Of a stretch of 6,034 bases of DNA, positions 1 to 6,034 are shown piece after piece. Positions within the stretch are counted from its first letter, which is position 1, and the number at the start of each line of letters is the position of its first letter. This DNA comes from Methylococcaceae bacterium (lineage in GTDB: Bacteria; Pseudomonadota; Gammaproteobacteria; Methylococcales; Methylomonadaceae), in NCBI GenBank assembly GCA_003542275.1, contig DPKY01000192.1, positions 1-6,034 on the forward strand. The letters are read 5' to 3'. The notes under the pieces are model-generated. The model saw nothing but the letters and a program-made list of their open reading frames with translations, ran no database searches and had not been told where the DNA came from. A program made the position numbers and the translations under genes.

Positions 1-1205
1 GACCCAATATAAGTACGACGATGACCACGAATTTCGGCTTCATCGCGCACACCGCCTAGCGCCATGCGCACATACGTGCGATTTGTTGCACGAGCAATGG
101 ATTCCCCCAAAGACGTTTTACCCACGCCAGGGGGGCCAACAAGGCACAAAATAGGCCCTTTGAGCTTATCGACACGCTGTTGCACGGCAAGGTACTCTAA
201 AATGCGCTCTTTGACCTTCTCTAGCCCAAAATGCTCTTCATTTAAAATGGCTTCCGCAGCGGCGAGTTCTTTTTGAACGGAAGTCGTGGCAGACCAAGGC
301 ACATTGACCATCCATTCAATATAATTACGCACAACCGTTGCTTCTGCTGACATGGGCGACATCATTTTTAACTTATTGAGTTCAGCAAGGGCTTTGGTTT
401 TTGCCTCTTCGGGCATATTGGCGTCATGGATTTTTTTAGTGAATTCATCGACTTCCGAGGCAACTTCATCCATCTCGCCTAATTCTTTATGGATGGCTTT
501 AATCTGCTCATTTAAATAATATTCGCGTTGATTTTTATCCATCTGCTGCTTCACGCGTACACGAATACGTTTTTCTGTTTCAAGCAAATCCACTTCTGAG
601 CCCATAAAGGCCATGAGCATCTCAAGGCGTTGGCCCACATCCATCATTTCTAAAATGCGCTGTTTATCTGAAACTTTAAGCGTCATGTGCGCGGCCATCG
701 TATCGGCAAGACGGCTGGCATCATCAATGTCAGAGAGAGCGCTGAGCACTTCAGAGGGGATTTTATTATTGAGCTTGACGTAATTTTCAAACGCACTGAG
801 CGCAGTGCGTTCTAGTACGTCTTTTTCGTTTTCATCAAGGTAATAAGTTTCTTGGGCGTGCTCAACGTGAGCACAAAGAAAACCATCCGATTTCTGATAA
901 TCTGCCACAATAGCCCGCTCTTCACCTTCCATGAGGACTTTAACCGTCCCATCAGGGAGTTTTAGCATTTGCAGAACGTTTGCGAGTGTGCCAATTTGGT
1001 ATAGATCAGCTATGTCAGGTGAATCGATATCTGCTTCTTTTTGTGCGATAAGCAGTACCTGCCCGTTTTCTTTGATTGCGTTATTGAGCGCGTCAATTGA
1101 TTTATCACGCCCAACAAACAAGGGAATGACCATATTGGGGTACACCACCACATCACGCAATGGTAATACAGGAATAAGCGTTTGATCGGACGTTAATTTA
1201 GTCAT
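1..1205 (-). CDS. lon: ATP-dependent Lon protease, N-terminal half (partial, runs off left edge)
   Basis: Cytoplasmic ATP-dependent serine protease of the AAA+ class that degrades misfolded and selected regulatory proteins. My translation of the minus strand from the ATG at 1205-1203 is open to the window edge: 401 complete codons, about half of a normal Lon of roughly 780-800 residues. The N-terminal LON substrate-binding domain starts with [20 protein letters not shown] (residues 11-30). The linker signature [13 protein letters not shown] is at 232-244. Walker A, GPPGVGKT, is at 357-364, one residue offset from E. coli. The pore-loop segment GHRRTYIG ends at residue 401, with the aromatic Tyr at 399. 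Walker B and the Ser/Lys catalytic dyad would lie outside the window, so protease activity cannot be judged here. The start is supported by the conserved N-terminus and an AGGA Shine-Dalgarno-like stretch at 1213-1210. A terminator and its own putative promoter separate lon from clpX, suggesting separate transcription. Confidence 0.98.
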   Translation of the reverse strand, partial: MTKLTSDQTLIPVLPLRDVVVYPNMVIPLFVGRDKSIDALNNAIKENGQVLLIAQKEADIDSPDIADLYQIGTLANVLQMLKLPDGTVKVLMEGEERAIVADYQKSDGFLCAHVEHAQETYYLDENEKDVLERTALSAFENYVKLNNKIPSEVLSALSDIDDASRLADTMAAHMTLKVSDKQRILEMMDVGQRLEMLMAFMGSEVDLLETEKRIRVRVKQQMDKNQREYYLNEQIKAIHKELGEMDEVASEVDEFTKKIHDANMPEEAKTKALAELNKLKMMSPMSAEATVVRNYIEWMVNVPWSATTSVQKELAAAEAILNEEHFGLEKVKERILEYLAVQQRVDKLKGPILCLVGPPGVGKTSLGESIARATNRTYVRMALGGVRDEAEIRGHRRTYIG

Positions 1206-1209
1206 ACTA

Positions 1210-1213
1210 TCCT
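1210..1213 (-). promoter_or_regulatory. lon ribosome binding site (AGGA)
   Basis: On the minus strand AGGA lies 4 bases before the ATG at 1205. The spacing is short but usable, and it supports this start. The Lon N-terminal consensus ([12 protein letters not shown]) begins about 12 residues later, as usual for the family. Confidence 0.5.
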
Positions 1214-1247
1214 ACTGCCATAAATAAGTTACAAAATGTTGAAATAA

Positions 1248-1276
1248 ACTATAGGGCAATTTATGTGAAAAACAAG
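1248..1276 (-). promoter_or_regulatory. putative lon promoter, overlapping sigma32-like and sigma70-like elements
   Basis: The minus strand shows CTTGTTT at 1276-1270, a 13-base spacer and CCCTATAG at 1256-1249. Against the sigma32 consensus (CTTGAAA, about 13-15 bases, CCCCATNT) this matches 4 of 7 and 5 of 7 defined positions with correct spacing. In the same stretch TTGTTT (1275-1270), a 16-base spacer and TATAGT (1253-1248) form a reasonable sigma70 promoter (-10 box 5 of 6). It lies 43 bases before the lon start and just downstream of the clpX terminator, where a lon promoter is expected. E. coli lon is a known sigma32-dependent heat-shock gene. The assignment here is inference. Confidence 0.5.
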
Positions 1277-1298
1277 TCGTTTTTCGTGTTTTGCGCAT

Positions 1299-1333
1299 AA
1301 AAAAAGGACGCTTATCAAAAAAGCGTCCTTTTT
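1299..1333 (-). terminator. Rho-independent terminator after clpX
   Basis: A perfect 13-bp inverted repeat (1301-1313 with 1321-1333) surrounds a 7-base loop. The GC-containing core is GGACGCTT/AAGCGTCC. On the minus strand it is flanked by an A run on the 5' side and a 7-base T run (1305-1299) on the 3' side, and it starts 26 bases after the clpX stop. The T-rich flank on the other strand means it could also stop plus-strand transcription, but no gene converges on it here. It would end the tig-clpP-clpX unit before the lon promoter. Confidence 0.9.
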
Positions 1334-1359
1334 GTTGCATGAATAAAGTGTTGCGACGT

Positions 1360-2640
1360 TTAATTTTCGGAAGCGGCTTTTTTGCTTTTTCGCTCCGATT
1401 TATACACTAGCGCAGGCTCGGCATGGCCTAAAATAACTTCTTTATCCACGACCACTTTTTGAACATTACTCGCTGAGGGCAGTTCGTACATGGTATTGAG
1501 CAAAACATTTTCCACAATTGTTCTCAACCCACGTGCTCCCGTTTTGCGTTCCATTGATTTGTGCGCAATGGCCGAGAGTGACTCATCGGTAAACTCAAGC
1601 TCTGCGCCTTCCATTTCAAACAAATGCTTATACTGCTTAATCAGCGCATTTTTAGGCTGCGTGAGAATTTGAATGAGCGCAGGTTCATCTAATTCTTCAA
1701 GTGTTGCAATCACAGGCAAACGGCCAATAAATTCAGGAATCAAACCGTATTTAATGAGATCTTCAGCTTCCACTTCAGCAAATAATTGCCCGATATTTTT
1801 GCTTTCGTCTTTGGTTTTAACGTCAGCAGAAAAACCAATGCCGCCCGTTTCAGAACGGGCTTGAATGACTTTATCAAGCCCCGAAAAAGCGCCGCCCACA
1901 ATAAAGAGCATATTGGCCGTATTCACTTGAATAACCTCTTGATTGGGGTGTTTGCGCCCACCTTGGGGGGCAATTGAAGCGACAGTGCCTTCAATGAGTT
2001 TTAAAAGGGCTTGTTGCACGCCTTCACCTGAAACATCGCGTGTGATGGAGGTGTTTTCAGATTTTTTAGAAATTTTATCGATTTCATCAATGTAGACAAT
2101 GGCGGATTCGGCTTTTTCCACATCGTAATCACATTTCTGCAAAATTTTTTGCACAATGTTCTCAACATCTTCCCCAACATAACCCGCTTCCGTGAGCGTG
2201 GTGGCATCAGCAATGGTAAAAGGCACGTTGAGCAGACGCGCGAGTGTTTCGGCGAGCAATGTTTTGCCTGAACCTGTAGGGCCAATCAACAAAATATTAC
2301 TTTTGGCTAATTCGATTTTATGTTTTTTGGTTTTGTTATTTTTGCTACGCAAACGCTTGTAGTGATTATAAACGGCGACGGCGAGGACTTTTTTCGCCCG
2401 CTCTTGGCCAATGACATAAGCATCTAACTCATCTTTGATTTCTTTTGGCTTAGGGAGACTTCCCTCGTTGAGCGTTGTGAGCTCAGTGAGTTCCTCGCGC
2501 AAAATATCATTACACAGTTCAACGCACTCATCGCAGACATACACCGACGGGCCTGCAATCATTTTTCTTACTTCACTTTGACTTTTGCTACAGAAAGAAC
2601 AATAGATAATTTTGTCATCATCATAATCTTTGCTACTCAT
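1360..2640 (-). CDS. clpX: ClpX, AAA+ unfoldase subunit of the ClpXP protease
   Basis: Hexameric cytoplasmic ATPase that recognises tagged substrates, unfolds them and threads them into ClpP. It has 426 residues (E. coli 424) and looks complete. An N-terminal zinc-binding domain has Cys14, Cys17, Cys36 and Cys39. Walker A, GPTGSGKT, is at 120-127. The pore-1 loop GYVG is at 153-156. Walker [10 protein letters not shown], is at 181-189 with catalytic Glu186. The RKH substrate loop is at 229-231, the IGF loop that docks on ClpP at 268-270, the Arg finger in EFIGRLP at Arg307, and sensor 2, GARGLR, at 368-373. The segment before Walker A is Lys-rich (residues 100-108), as is the C-terminal tail ([12 protein letters not shown]); both are regions that vary in the family. 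The intact IGF loop fits partnership with the ClpP encoded 39 bp upstream. Purine-rich AAGG/AGGG stretches precede the ATG. Confidence 0.99.
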   Translation of the reverse strand: MSSKDYDDDKIIYCSFCSKSQSEVRKMIAGPSVYVCDECVELCNDILREELTELTTLNEGSLPKPKEIKDELDAYVIGQERAKKVLAVAVYNHYKRLRSKNNKTKKHKIELAKSNILLIGPTGSGKTLLAETLARLLNVPFTIADATTLTEAGYVGEDVENIVQKILQKCDYDVEKAESAIVYIDEIDKISKKSENTSITRDVSGEGVQQALLKLIEGTVASIAPQGGRKHPNQEVIQVNTANMLFIVGGAFSGLDKVIQARSETGGIGFSADVKTKDESKNIGQLFAEVEAEDLIKYGLIPEFIGRLPVIATLEELDEPALIQILTQPKNALIKQYKHLFEMEGAELEFTDESLSAIAHKSMERKTGARGLRTIVENVLLNTMYELPSASNVQKVVVDKEVILGHAEPALVYKSERKSKKAASEN

Positions 2641-2679
2641 AATCGCCCTGCCTTAGTCGTTGGAAATTGCGTGAAACGC

Positions 2680-3327
2680 TTACTTTTTGTCAATGATGGT
2701 TGAGCGATTGGTCAATACTTGATCAATCAAACCGTATGTGACCGCATCGCTGGCGCTCAAGAAATTATCACGGTCAGTGTCGCTTTGAATTTTTTTCAAA
2801 GTTTGACCGGTGTGATGAGAGAGCACGCGATTGAGTTTTTCTCTGATGAGTAAAATCTCTTTTGCGTGAATATCAAAATCTGAGGCCTGACCCGAAAAGC
2901 CACCTAATGGCTGATGAATCATCATGCGAGAATGTGGCAGGCAATAACGCTTCCCTTTCGCGCCGCCAGTTAACAACACCGCGCCCATGCTTGCTGCTTG
3001 ACCAATACACATTGTGCTCACGTCAGGTTTAATAAATTGCATGGTGTCGTAAATGGACATCCCCGCTGTCACGGAGCCACCTGGCGAATTGATATAGAGG
3101 TGAATGTCTTTATCGGGATTTTCAGATTCCAAAAACAACAACTGCGCCACAACAAGATTGGCCATGTAATCTTCAACTTGCCCTACGAGGAAAATCACAC
3201 GTTCTTTTAGGAGGCGTGAGTAAATATCAAACGCTCGCTCGCCACGGGCGGTTTGTTCGACAACCATCGGTACAAGTCCACCAGCAGATTGCGTTGCCAT
3301 CATTTGTGCGAGTTGTTGTGAATACAT
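2680..3327 (-). CDS. clpP: ClpP, proteolytic subunit of the Clp protease
   Basis: Serine protease that forms the two-ring, 14-subunit degradation chamber used by ClpX. From the ATG at 3327 it has 215 residues. The triad is Ser113 (GQAASMGA), His138 (MIHQP) and Asp187 (TDRDNF). If the mature chain starts at Gly17 ([10 protein letters not shown]), these become 97, 122 and 171, exactly the E. coli mature numbering, so residues 1-16 are the probable self-cleaved propeptide. The oxyanion-hole segment [11 protein letters not shown] is intact. An in-frame TTG at 3339 would add four residues (219 in all), but it sits only 3 bases after the tig stop without a ribosome binding site. The ATG has GGGA six bases upstream, so I prefer it. 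It lies 15 bp after tig and 39 bp before clpX, most likely in one operon. Confidence 0.99.
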   Translation of the reverse strand: MYSQQLAQMMATQSAGGLVPMVVEQTARGERAFDIYSRLLKERVIFLVGQVEDYMANLVVAQLLFLESENPDKDIHLYINSPGGSVTAGMSIYDTMQFIKPDVSTMCIGQAASMGAVLLTGGAKGKRYCLPHSRMMIHQPLGGFSGQASDFDIHAKEILLIREKLNRVLSHHTGQTLKKIQSDTDRDNFLSASDAVTYGLIDQVLTNRSTIIDKK

Positions 3328-3333
3328 AATGCG

Positions 3334-3337
3334 TCCC
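3334..3337 (-). promoter_or_regulatory. clpP ribosome binding site that decides the start
   Basis: GGGA on the minus strand, six bases before the ATG at 3327, lies inside the 15-base gap between the tig stop and clpP. It supports initiation at this ATG rather than at the in-frame TTG at 3339, which overlaps the same element. Confidence 0.65.
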
Positions 3338-3342
3338 AAAAA

Positions 3343-4638
3343 TTAAGCGTGATTCATGATGGTATCAAAATCCACCTGCTCTGTGCTGACCGTTGCTTTA
3401 GCAAGCAACCAATCGACGACTTGTTGATCCATGACCGCTTGCTTGACATCAGTGAGGCGGTTTTCGTCTTTGTAATACCATTCAATGACTTGCTCGGGGT
3501 TATCGTAGCTTTGCGCCATCTCTTCTACGCGTGCACGCACTTTTGCATCGTCAACGACAAGTTGGTGCTGATGAATAATTTCACCGACAACAAGATTGAG
3601 CGTGACGCGTTTTTTCGCTTGCTCTTCAAATTGCTCACGCGACAGATTTAACATATTGATATCCATGTTATTTTTCTTCGCAAGATCTCTATAGGGTTTG
3701 AGCAATTCTTCAATTTCGGCGTCAACTAAGCTTGTTGGCAAGGTGACACTGACTTTGTCGTAGAGCGCATTGAGCAGTGATTGTCTGACATTTGATGCTA
3801 ATTTCGCTTTCAATTCGCGTGCCATGTTTTCTTTAATATCATGGCGGAAACTTTCAGTGGTACCGTCTTCTGTGCCGTAAGATTTAATAAAATCTGCATC
3901 TACGTCAGGTAATACGGGGCCTTGCACATCAGTGACATCAACGGTGAATTCAGCGAGTTTACCGGCGAGTTTTTCATGTGGGTAATCACTTGGGAAGGTG
4001 ATCGTAAAGATTTTTGTCTCATCAGGTTTAACGCCTTTGAGTTGGTCTTCAAACCCTGGAATCATTTGACCTGCGCCAATTTCCACATCCTGATCTTCAG
4101 CGGTGCCATTGGTGAAATTTTCACCTTCACTCACCCCTGAAAAACTAATGGTCACGAGATCGTGTTTTTTGGCACCACGTTTCACTGGTTTCCACGTTTT
4201 GCGTTGTTCTTGCAATTTGACAATCATGCTATCAACATCGCTTTCCTCAACGCTGGCTTCTTGCTTTGTGATCGTAAAATGATCAACATTATCCAGTGAA
4301 ACCGTTGGATAAATTTCAAAACCGGCTGCATAACTAAACTGGCTATCGTTCTCGGTAATATCAATATGGGGGTAGCCGGCTGGATTGAGTTCTTTTTCTT
4401 TGAGTGCGTCAAAATAACTTGACTGAATTAAATCCGAGATGACCTCATCACGCACTTTTGCACCGAACATCTTTTTGATAATAGATAATGGAACCTTGCC
4501 GCGACGAAAACCGTCAACACGCGCTGTACGCGTCAATTCCTGTAAGCGTGGTGCCATTTTCTCCAAAACAGCGGACTCCGGCAAAGTTACAGTCATTTTC
4601 CGGCCTAATTCTGAAGTTTGTTCAACAGAAATTTCCAT
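3343..4638 (-). CDS. tig: Trigger factor, ribosome-associated chaperone and peptidyl-prolyl isomerase
   Basis: Binds near the ribosomal exit tunnel and shields nascent chains. It has 431 residues (E. coli 432) and looks complete. The N-terminal ribosome-binding domain (about 1-145) holds the signature loop GFRRGKVP at 43-50. An FKBP-like isomerase domain follows (about 150-245), with GAGQMIPGFEDQL around 188-200 and the FPSDYP segment at 215-220. The rest (about 246-431) is the helical C-terminal chaperone body. The ATG at 4638 follows a purine-rich GGGGAAGAG stretch at about 5 bases, and the opening MEISVEQTSELGRKMTVTLP matches the family N-terminus. It is the first gene of the tig-clpP-clpX group. 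I saw no convincing promoter directly before it, so transcription may come partly from the tRNA promoter upstream. Confidence 0.98.
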   Translation of the reverse strand: MEISVEQTSELGRKMTVTLPESAVLEKMAPRLQELTRTARVDGFRRGKVPLSIIKKMFGAKVRDEVISDLIQSSYFDALKEKELNPAGYPHIDITENDSQFSYAAGFEIYPTVSLDNVDHFTITKQEASVEESDVDSMIVKLQEQRKTWKPVKRGAKKHDLVTISFSGVSEGENFTNGTAEDQDVEIGAGQMIPGFEDQLKGVKPDETKIFTITFPSDYPHEKLAGKLAEFTVDVTDVQGPVLPDVDADFIKSYGTEDGTTESFRHDIKENMARELKAKLASNVRQSLLNALYDKVSVTLPTSLVDAEIEELLKPYRDLAKKNNMDINMLNLSREQFEEQAKKRVTLNLVVGEIIHQHQLVVDDAKVRARVEEMAQSYDNPEQVIEWYYKDENRLTDVKQAVMDQQVVDWLLAKATVSTEQVDFDTIMNHA

Positions 4639-4678
4639 TTATCTCTTCCCCACACGTTTTTTTTGAAATGTAAATTTG

Positions 4679-4698
4679 GTTTGCCCCGTTAGGCAAAC
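4679..4698 (-). other. Small hairpin in the tig leader
   Basis: A perfect 7-bp inverted repeat, GTTTGCC/GGCAAAC, has a 6-base loop. It lies 40 bases before the tig start, between the tRNA and tig. Neither strand has a T run after it, so it is not a standard intrinsic terminator. It could be a processing or attenuation structure in a tRNA-tig transcript, or chance. The remainder of the 106-base spacer is AT-rich and shows only a weaker 6-bp inverted repeat (4707-4726). Confidence 0.35.
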
Positions 4699-4744
4699 TG
4701 GTGACTAAAGTTGTATGATTAACTTTGATTGTATATTTATTTTC

Positions 4745-4829
<85 letters not shown>

Positions 4830-4849
4830 ATTCTAAAAATTGAGCGGCC

Positions 4850-4879
4850 ATTATAGCCGTATTAGGGACATAGCAACAA
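4850..4879 (-). promoter_or_regulatory. Promoter of tRNA-Leu
   Basis: A perfect -10 box TATAAT at 4855-4850 lies 20 bases before the tRNA 5' end. Possible -35 boxes are TTGTTG at 4879-4874 (18-base spacer) or TTGCTA at 4876-4871 (15-base spacer). The GC-rich segment GGCCGCTC directly after the -10 box is the kind of discriminator seen at stringently controlled stable-RNA promoters. Because no terminator with a T run follows the tRNA, this promoter may also feed tig. Confidence 0.75.
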
Positions 4880-4913
4880 GTGCTAATTTCTTAATTGTAA
4901 CGAATTTTTCAAT

Positions 4914-4939
4914 AAAAAGCGACTCTGCTGACGCCTTTT
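4914..4939 (-). terminator. Probable intrinsic terminator after sdhA
   Basis: On the minus strand, AAAAGGCGTC and GTCGCTTTTT pair around a 6-base loop (AGCAGA). The stem includes one G-U pair and one T-T mismatch, and the T run is followed by ATT. It begins 42 bases after the sdhA stop. It is imperfect, but its position and T run fit a terminator, which would place sdhA last in its operon. Confidence 0.55.
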
Positions 4940-4981
4940 ACGCTAAAAATGTGCAAAGGAAACCTACATTTTAGTGAAAAA

Positions 4982-6034
4982 TCAATACACTCTCGCCTTG
5001 GGGGCAATCGCCTCAACATCACCTGTTAAGGTATACAAATGCACAGGACGATAATCCACGCGTACGTCGCCATTGTCTAGCCACGTTAGCGTATGTTTTA
5101 ACCAATTTTCATCGTCACGCGCAGGATAATCTTCTCGCGCATGACCGCCCCGACTCTCATGACGATTTGCCGCGCTATGCAGGGTAACCGTTGCTTGCGC
5201 GAGCAGATTATCGAGTTCTAGTGCTTCAACGAGTTCTGTATTCCATATCAGCGAATGATCAGAAAGGCCAATATGTGCAAAGGATGCTGTGATTGCTTGC
5301 ATTTGCGCAATCCCTGCATCCAAAGTGGCTTGCGTTCTAAACACAGCGGCTTTTTCCTGCATGGTTTTTTGCATGGCCAGGCGAACATTCGCCACTTTCT
5401 CTGCTCCGCTCGCCTGCCGTATACGCTCAAAACGCGCGAGTGCGGGGGCATAGCTCTCTGATGATAACGCCGTATGGGCTTGAGAGGGGGCGATTTTTTC
5501 AGCGCAACGCAGTGCGGCGGCACGACCAAACACCACTAAATCAAGCAATGAGTTGGATCCTAAGCGATTTGCGCCGTGAACAGACACGCACGCCGCTTCC
5601 CCTACTGCCATCAAGCCTTCAACGACGGTATCGGGATTTCCGTCCGCGAGCGTAACCACTTCGGCGTGATAATTCGTAGGAATGCCTCCCATGTTATAGT
5701 GAACAGTGGGTAGCACGGGAATAGGCTGTTTTGTTACGTCGACGCCCGCAAAAATACGCGCCGTTTCTGAAATACCCGGTAAACGTTCATGAATAAGCGC
5801 CGCAGGCAGATGCTCTAAGTGCAGATAAAGATGATCGTGTAATTCACCAACGCCCTGCCCAGCATGAATTTCCATGGTCATCGCGCGACTCACAACATCT
5901 CGAGAGGCTAAATCTTTTGCATTAGGTGCATAACGCGCCATAAAACGCTCACCCTGTGCATTGGTTAAATACCCCCCTTCGCCGCGTGCCCCTTCGGTGA
6001 TTAAACAGCCTGCGCCGTAAATGCCGGTGGGATG
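4982..6034 (-). CDS. sdhA: Succinate dehydrogenase flavoprotein subunit, C-terminal part (partial at right edge)
   Basis: FAD-bearing catalytic subunit of complex II, oxidising succinate to fumarate at the inner face of the cytoplasmic membrane. The frame is open from the window edge (6034) to a TGA at 4984-4982, giving 350 codons. An internal ATG at 5941 is not the start, because conserved sequence continues upstream. The first visible residues, [15 protein letters not shown], begin at the substrate-binding His equivalent to E. coli His242. Also visible are the TE pair (254/255), the catalytic Arg in LASRD (286), the substrate His in [10 protein letters not shown] (354) and the Arg in [10 protein letters not shown] (399), followed by [24 protein letters not shown] C-terminal sequence (here starting HESRGG). 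E. coli has 347 residues over the same span, so the full protein should be near 590. The FAD-linking His lies outside the window. No sdhB follows; a terminator and a tRNA gene do. Confidence 0.97.
   Translation of the reverse strand, partial: HPTGIYGAGCLITEGARGEGGYLTNAQGERFMARYAPNAKDLASRDVVSRAMTMEIHAGQGVGELHDHLYLHLEHLPAALIHERLPGISETARIFAGVDVTKQPIPVLPTVHYNMGGIPTNYHAEVVTLADGNPDTVVEGLMAVGEAACVSVHGANRLGSNSLLDLVVFGRAAALRCAEKIAPSQAHTALSSESYAPALARFERIRQASGAEKVANVRLAMQKTMQEKAAVFRTQATLDAGIAQMQAITASFAHIGLSDHSLIWNTELVEALELDNLLAQATVTLHSAANRHESRGGHAREDYPARDDENWLKHTLTWLDNGDVRVDYRPVHLYTLTGDVEAIAPKARVY

Noticed and set aside
858..874. 7-bp inverted repeat GTGCTCA/TGAGCAC within lon
   Set aside because: Perfect 7-bp stems with short loops are expected a couple of times by chance in about 6 kb; no regulatory context.
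931..1185. 84-codon plus-strand open frame opposite lon
   Set aside because: Antisense to the conserved Lon N-terminal domain; composition is Ser/Thr-rich shadow sequence with no domain.
1843..1860. 7-bp inverted repeat GCCCGTT/AACGGGC within clpX
   Set aside because: Within chance expectation and inside a conserved coding stretch (ARSETGG); no T run, so not a terminator.
2001..2285. 94-codon minus-strand open frame overlapping clpX in another frame
   Set aside because: It is a shifted-frame shadow of the intact clpX Walker A to Walker B region; clpX itself is unbroken.
3349..3651. 100-codon plus-strand open frame opposite tig
   Set aside because: It lies wholly antisense to the tig C-terminal domain, has no recognisable motifs, and is explained by the codon bias of the real gene.
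5248..5529. 93-codon minus-strand open frame overlapping sdhA in another frame
   Set aside because: Shadow of sdhA, which reads through intact in its own frame.
5939..5941. ATG at 5941 as the start of sdhA
   Set aside because: The same frame continues upstream to the window edge with conserved SdhA sequence ([20 protein letters not shown]), so this is an internal methionine.

Overview
This window carries a core protein-quality-control locus from a proteobacterium, with every gene on the minus strand. Read in the direction of transcription (high to low coordinates), the order is: the 3' part of sdhA (succinate dehydrogenase flavoprotein), tRNA-Leu(UAG), tig (trigger factor), clpP, clpX, and the 5' half of lon. 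The order tig-clpP-clpX-lon is the classic gammaproteobacterial arrangement. The proteins read as Gammaproteobacteria, but SdhA carries an [14 protein letters not shown] active-site segment and ends in ARVY. From memory, that resembles alphaproteobacterial/mitochondrial-type SdhA more than the E. coli type (HYMMGGIPTK). A deep-branching gammaproteobacterium, for example in or near Legionellales, fits, but the species cannot be named from the sequence alone.

Layout. Positions 6034-4982 hold sdhA, whose 5' end lies outside the window. A probable intrinsic terminator follows it (4914-4939). A strong sigma70-type promoter with a perfect TATAAT lies at 4850-4879, just before a complete tRNA-Leu with an encoded CCA end (4829-4745). 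A 106-bp leader with a small hairpin leads into tig (4638-3343). clpP (ATG at 3327) follows after 15 bp and clpX (2640-1360) after 39 bp, so tig-clpP-clpX looks like one transcription unit. It ends at a well-formed terminator hairpin at 1299-1333. lon begins at 1205 behind its own putative promoter (a sigma32-like and a sigma70-like match overlap there) and runs off the left edge after 401 complete codons.

How the genes fit together. Trigger factor meets nascent chains at the ribosome exit tunnel. ClpX unfolds substrates and feeds them to the ClpP proteolytic chamber. Lon is a second ATP-dependent protease. The terminator plus separate promoter suggests that lon can be controlled independently of tig-clpP-clpX. 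sdhA belongs to the TCA cycle and respiratory chain and appears to be an unrelated neighbour.

All coding genes visible are intact, conserved housekeeping genes with their key motifs. I found no mobile element, CRISPR array, toxin-antitoxin pair, defence system or plausible novel gene. The points worth a second look are small: no sdhB after sdhA, a G1-U72 wobble in the tRNA, the putative lon promoter, the tig leader hairpin, and a perfect 9-bp inverted repeat inside lon.
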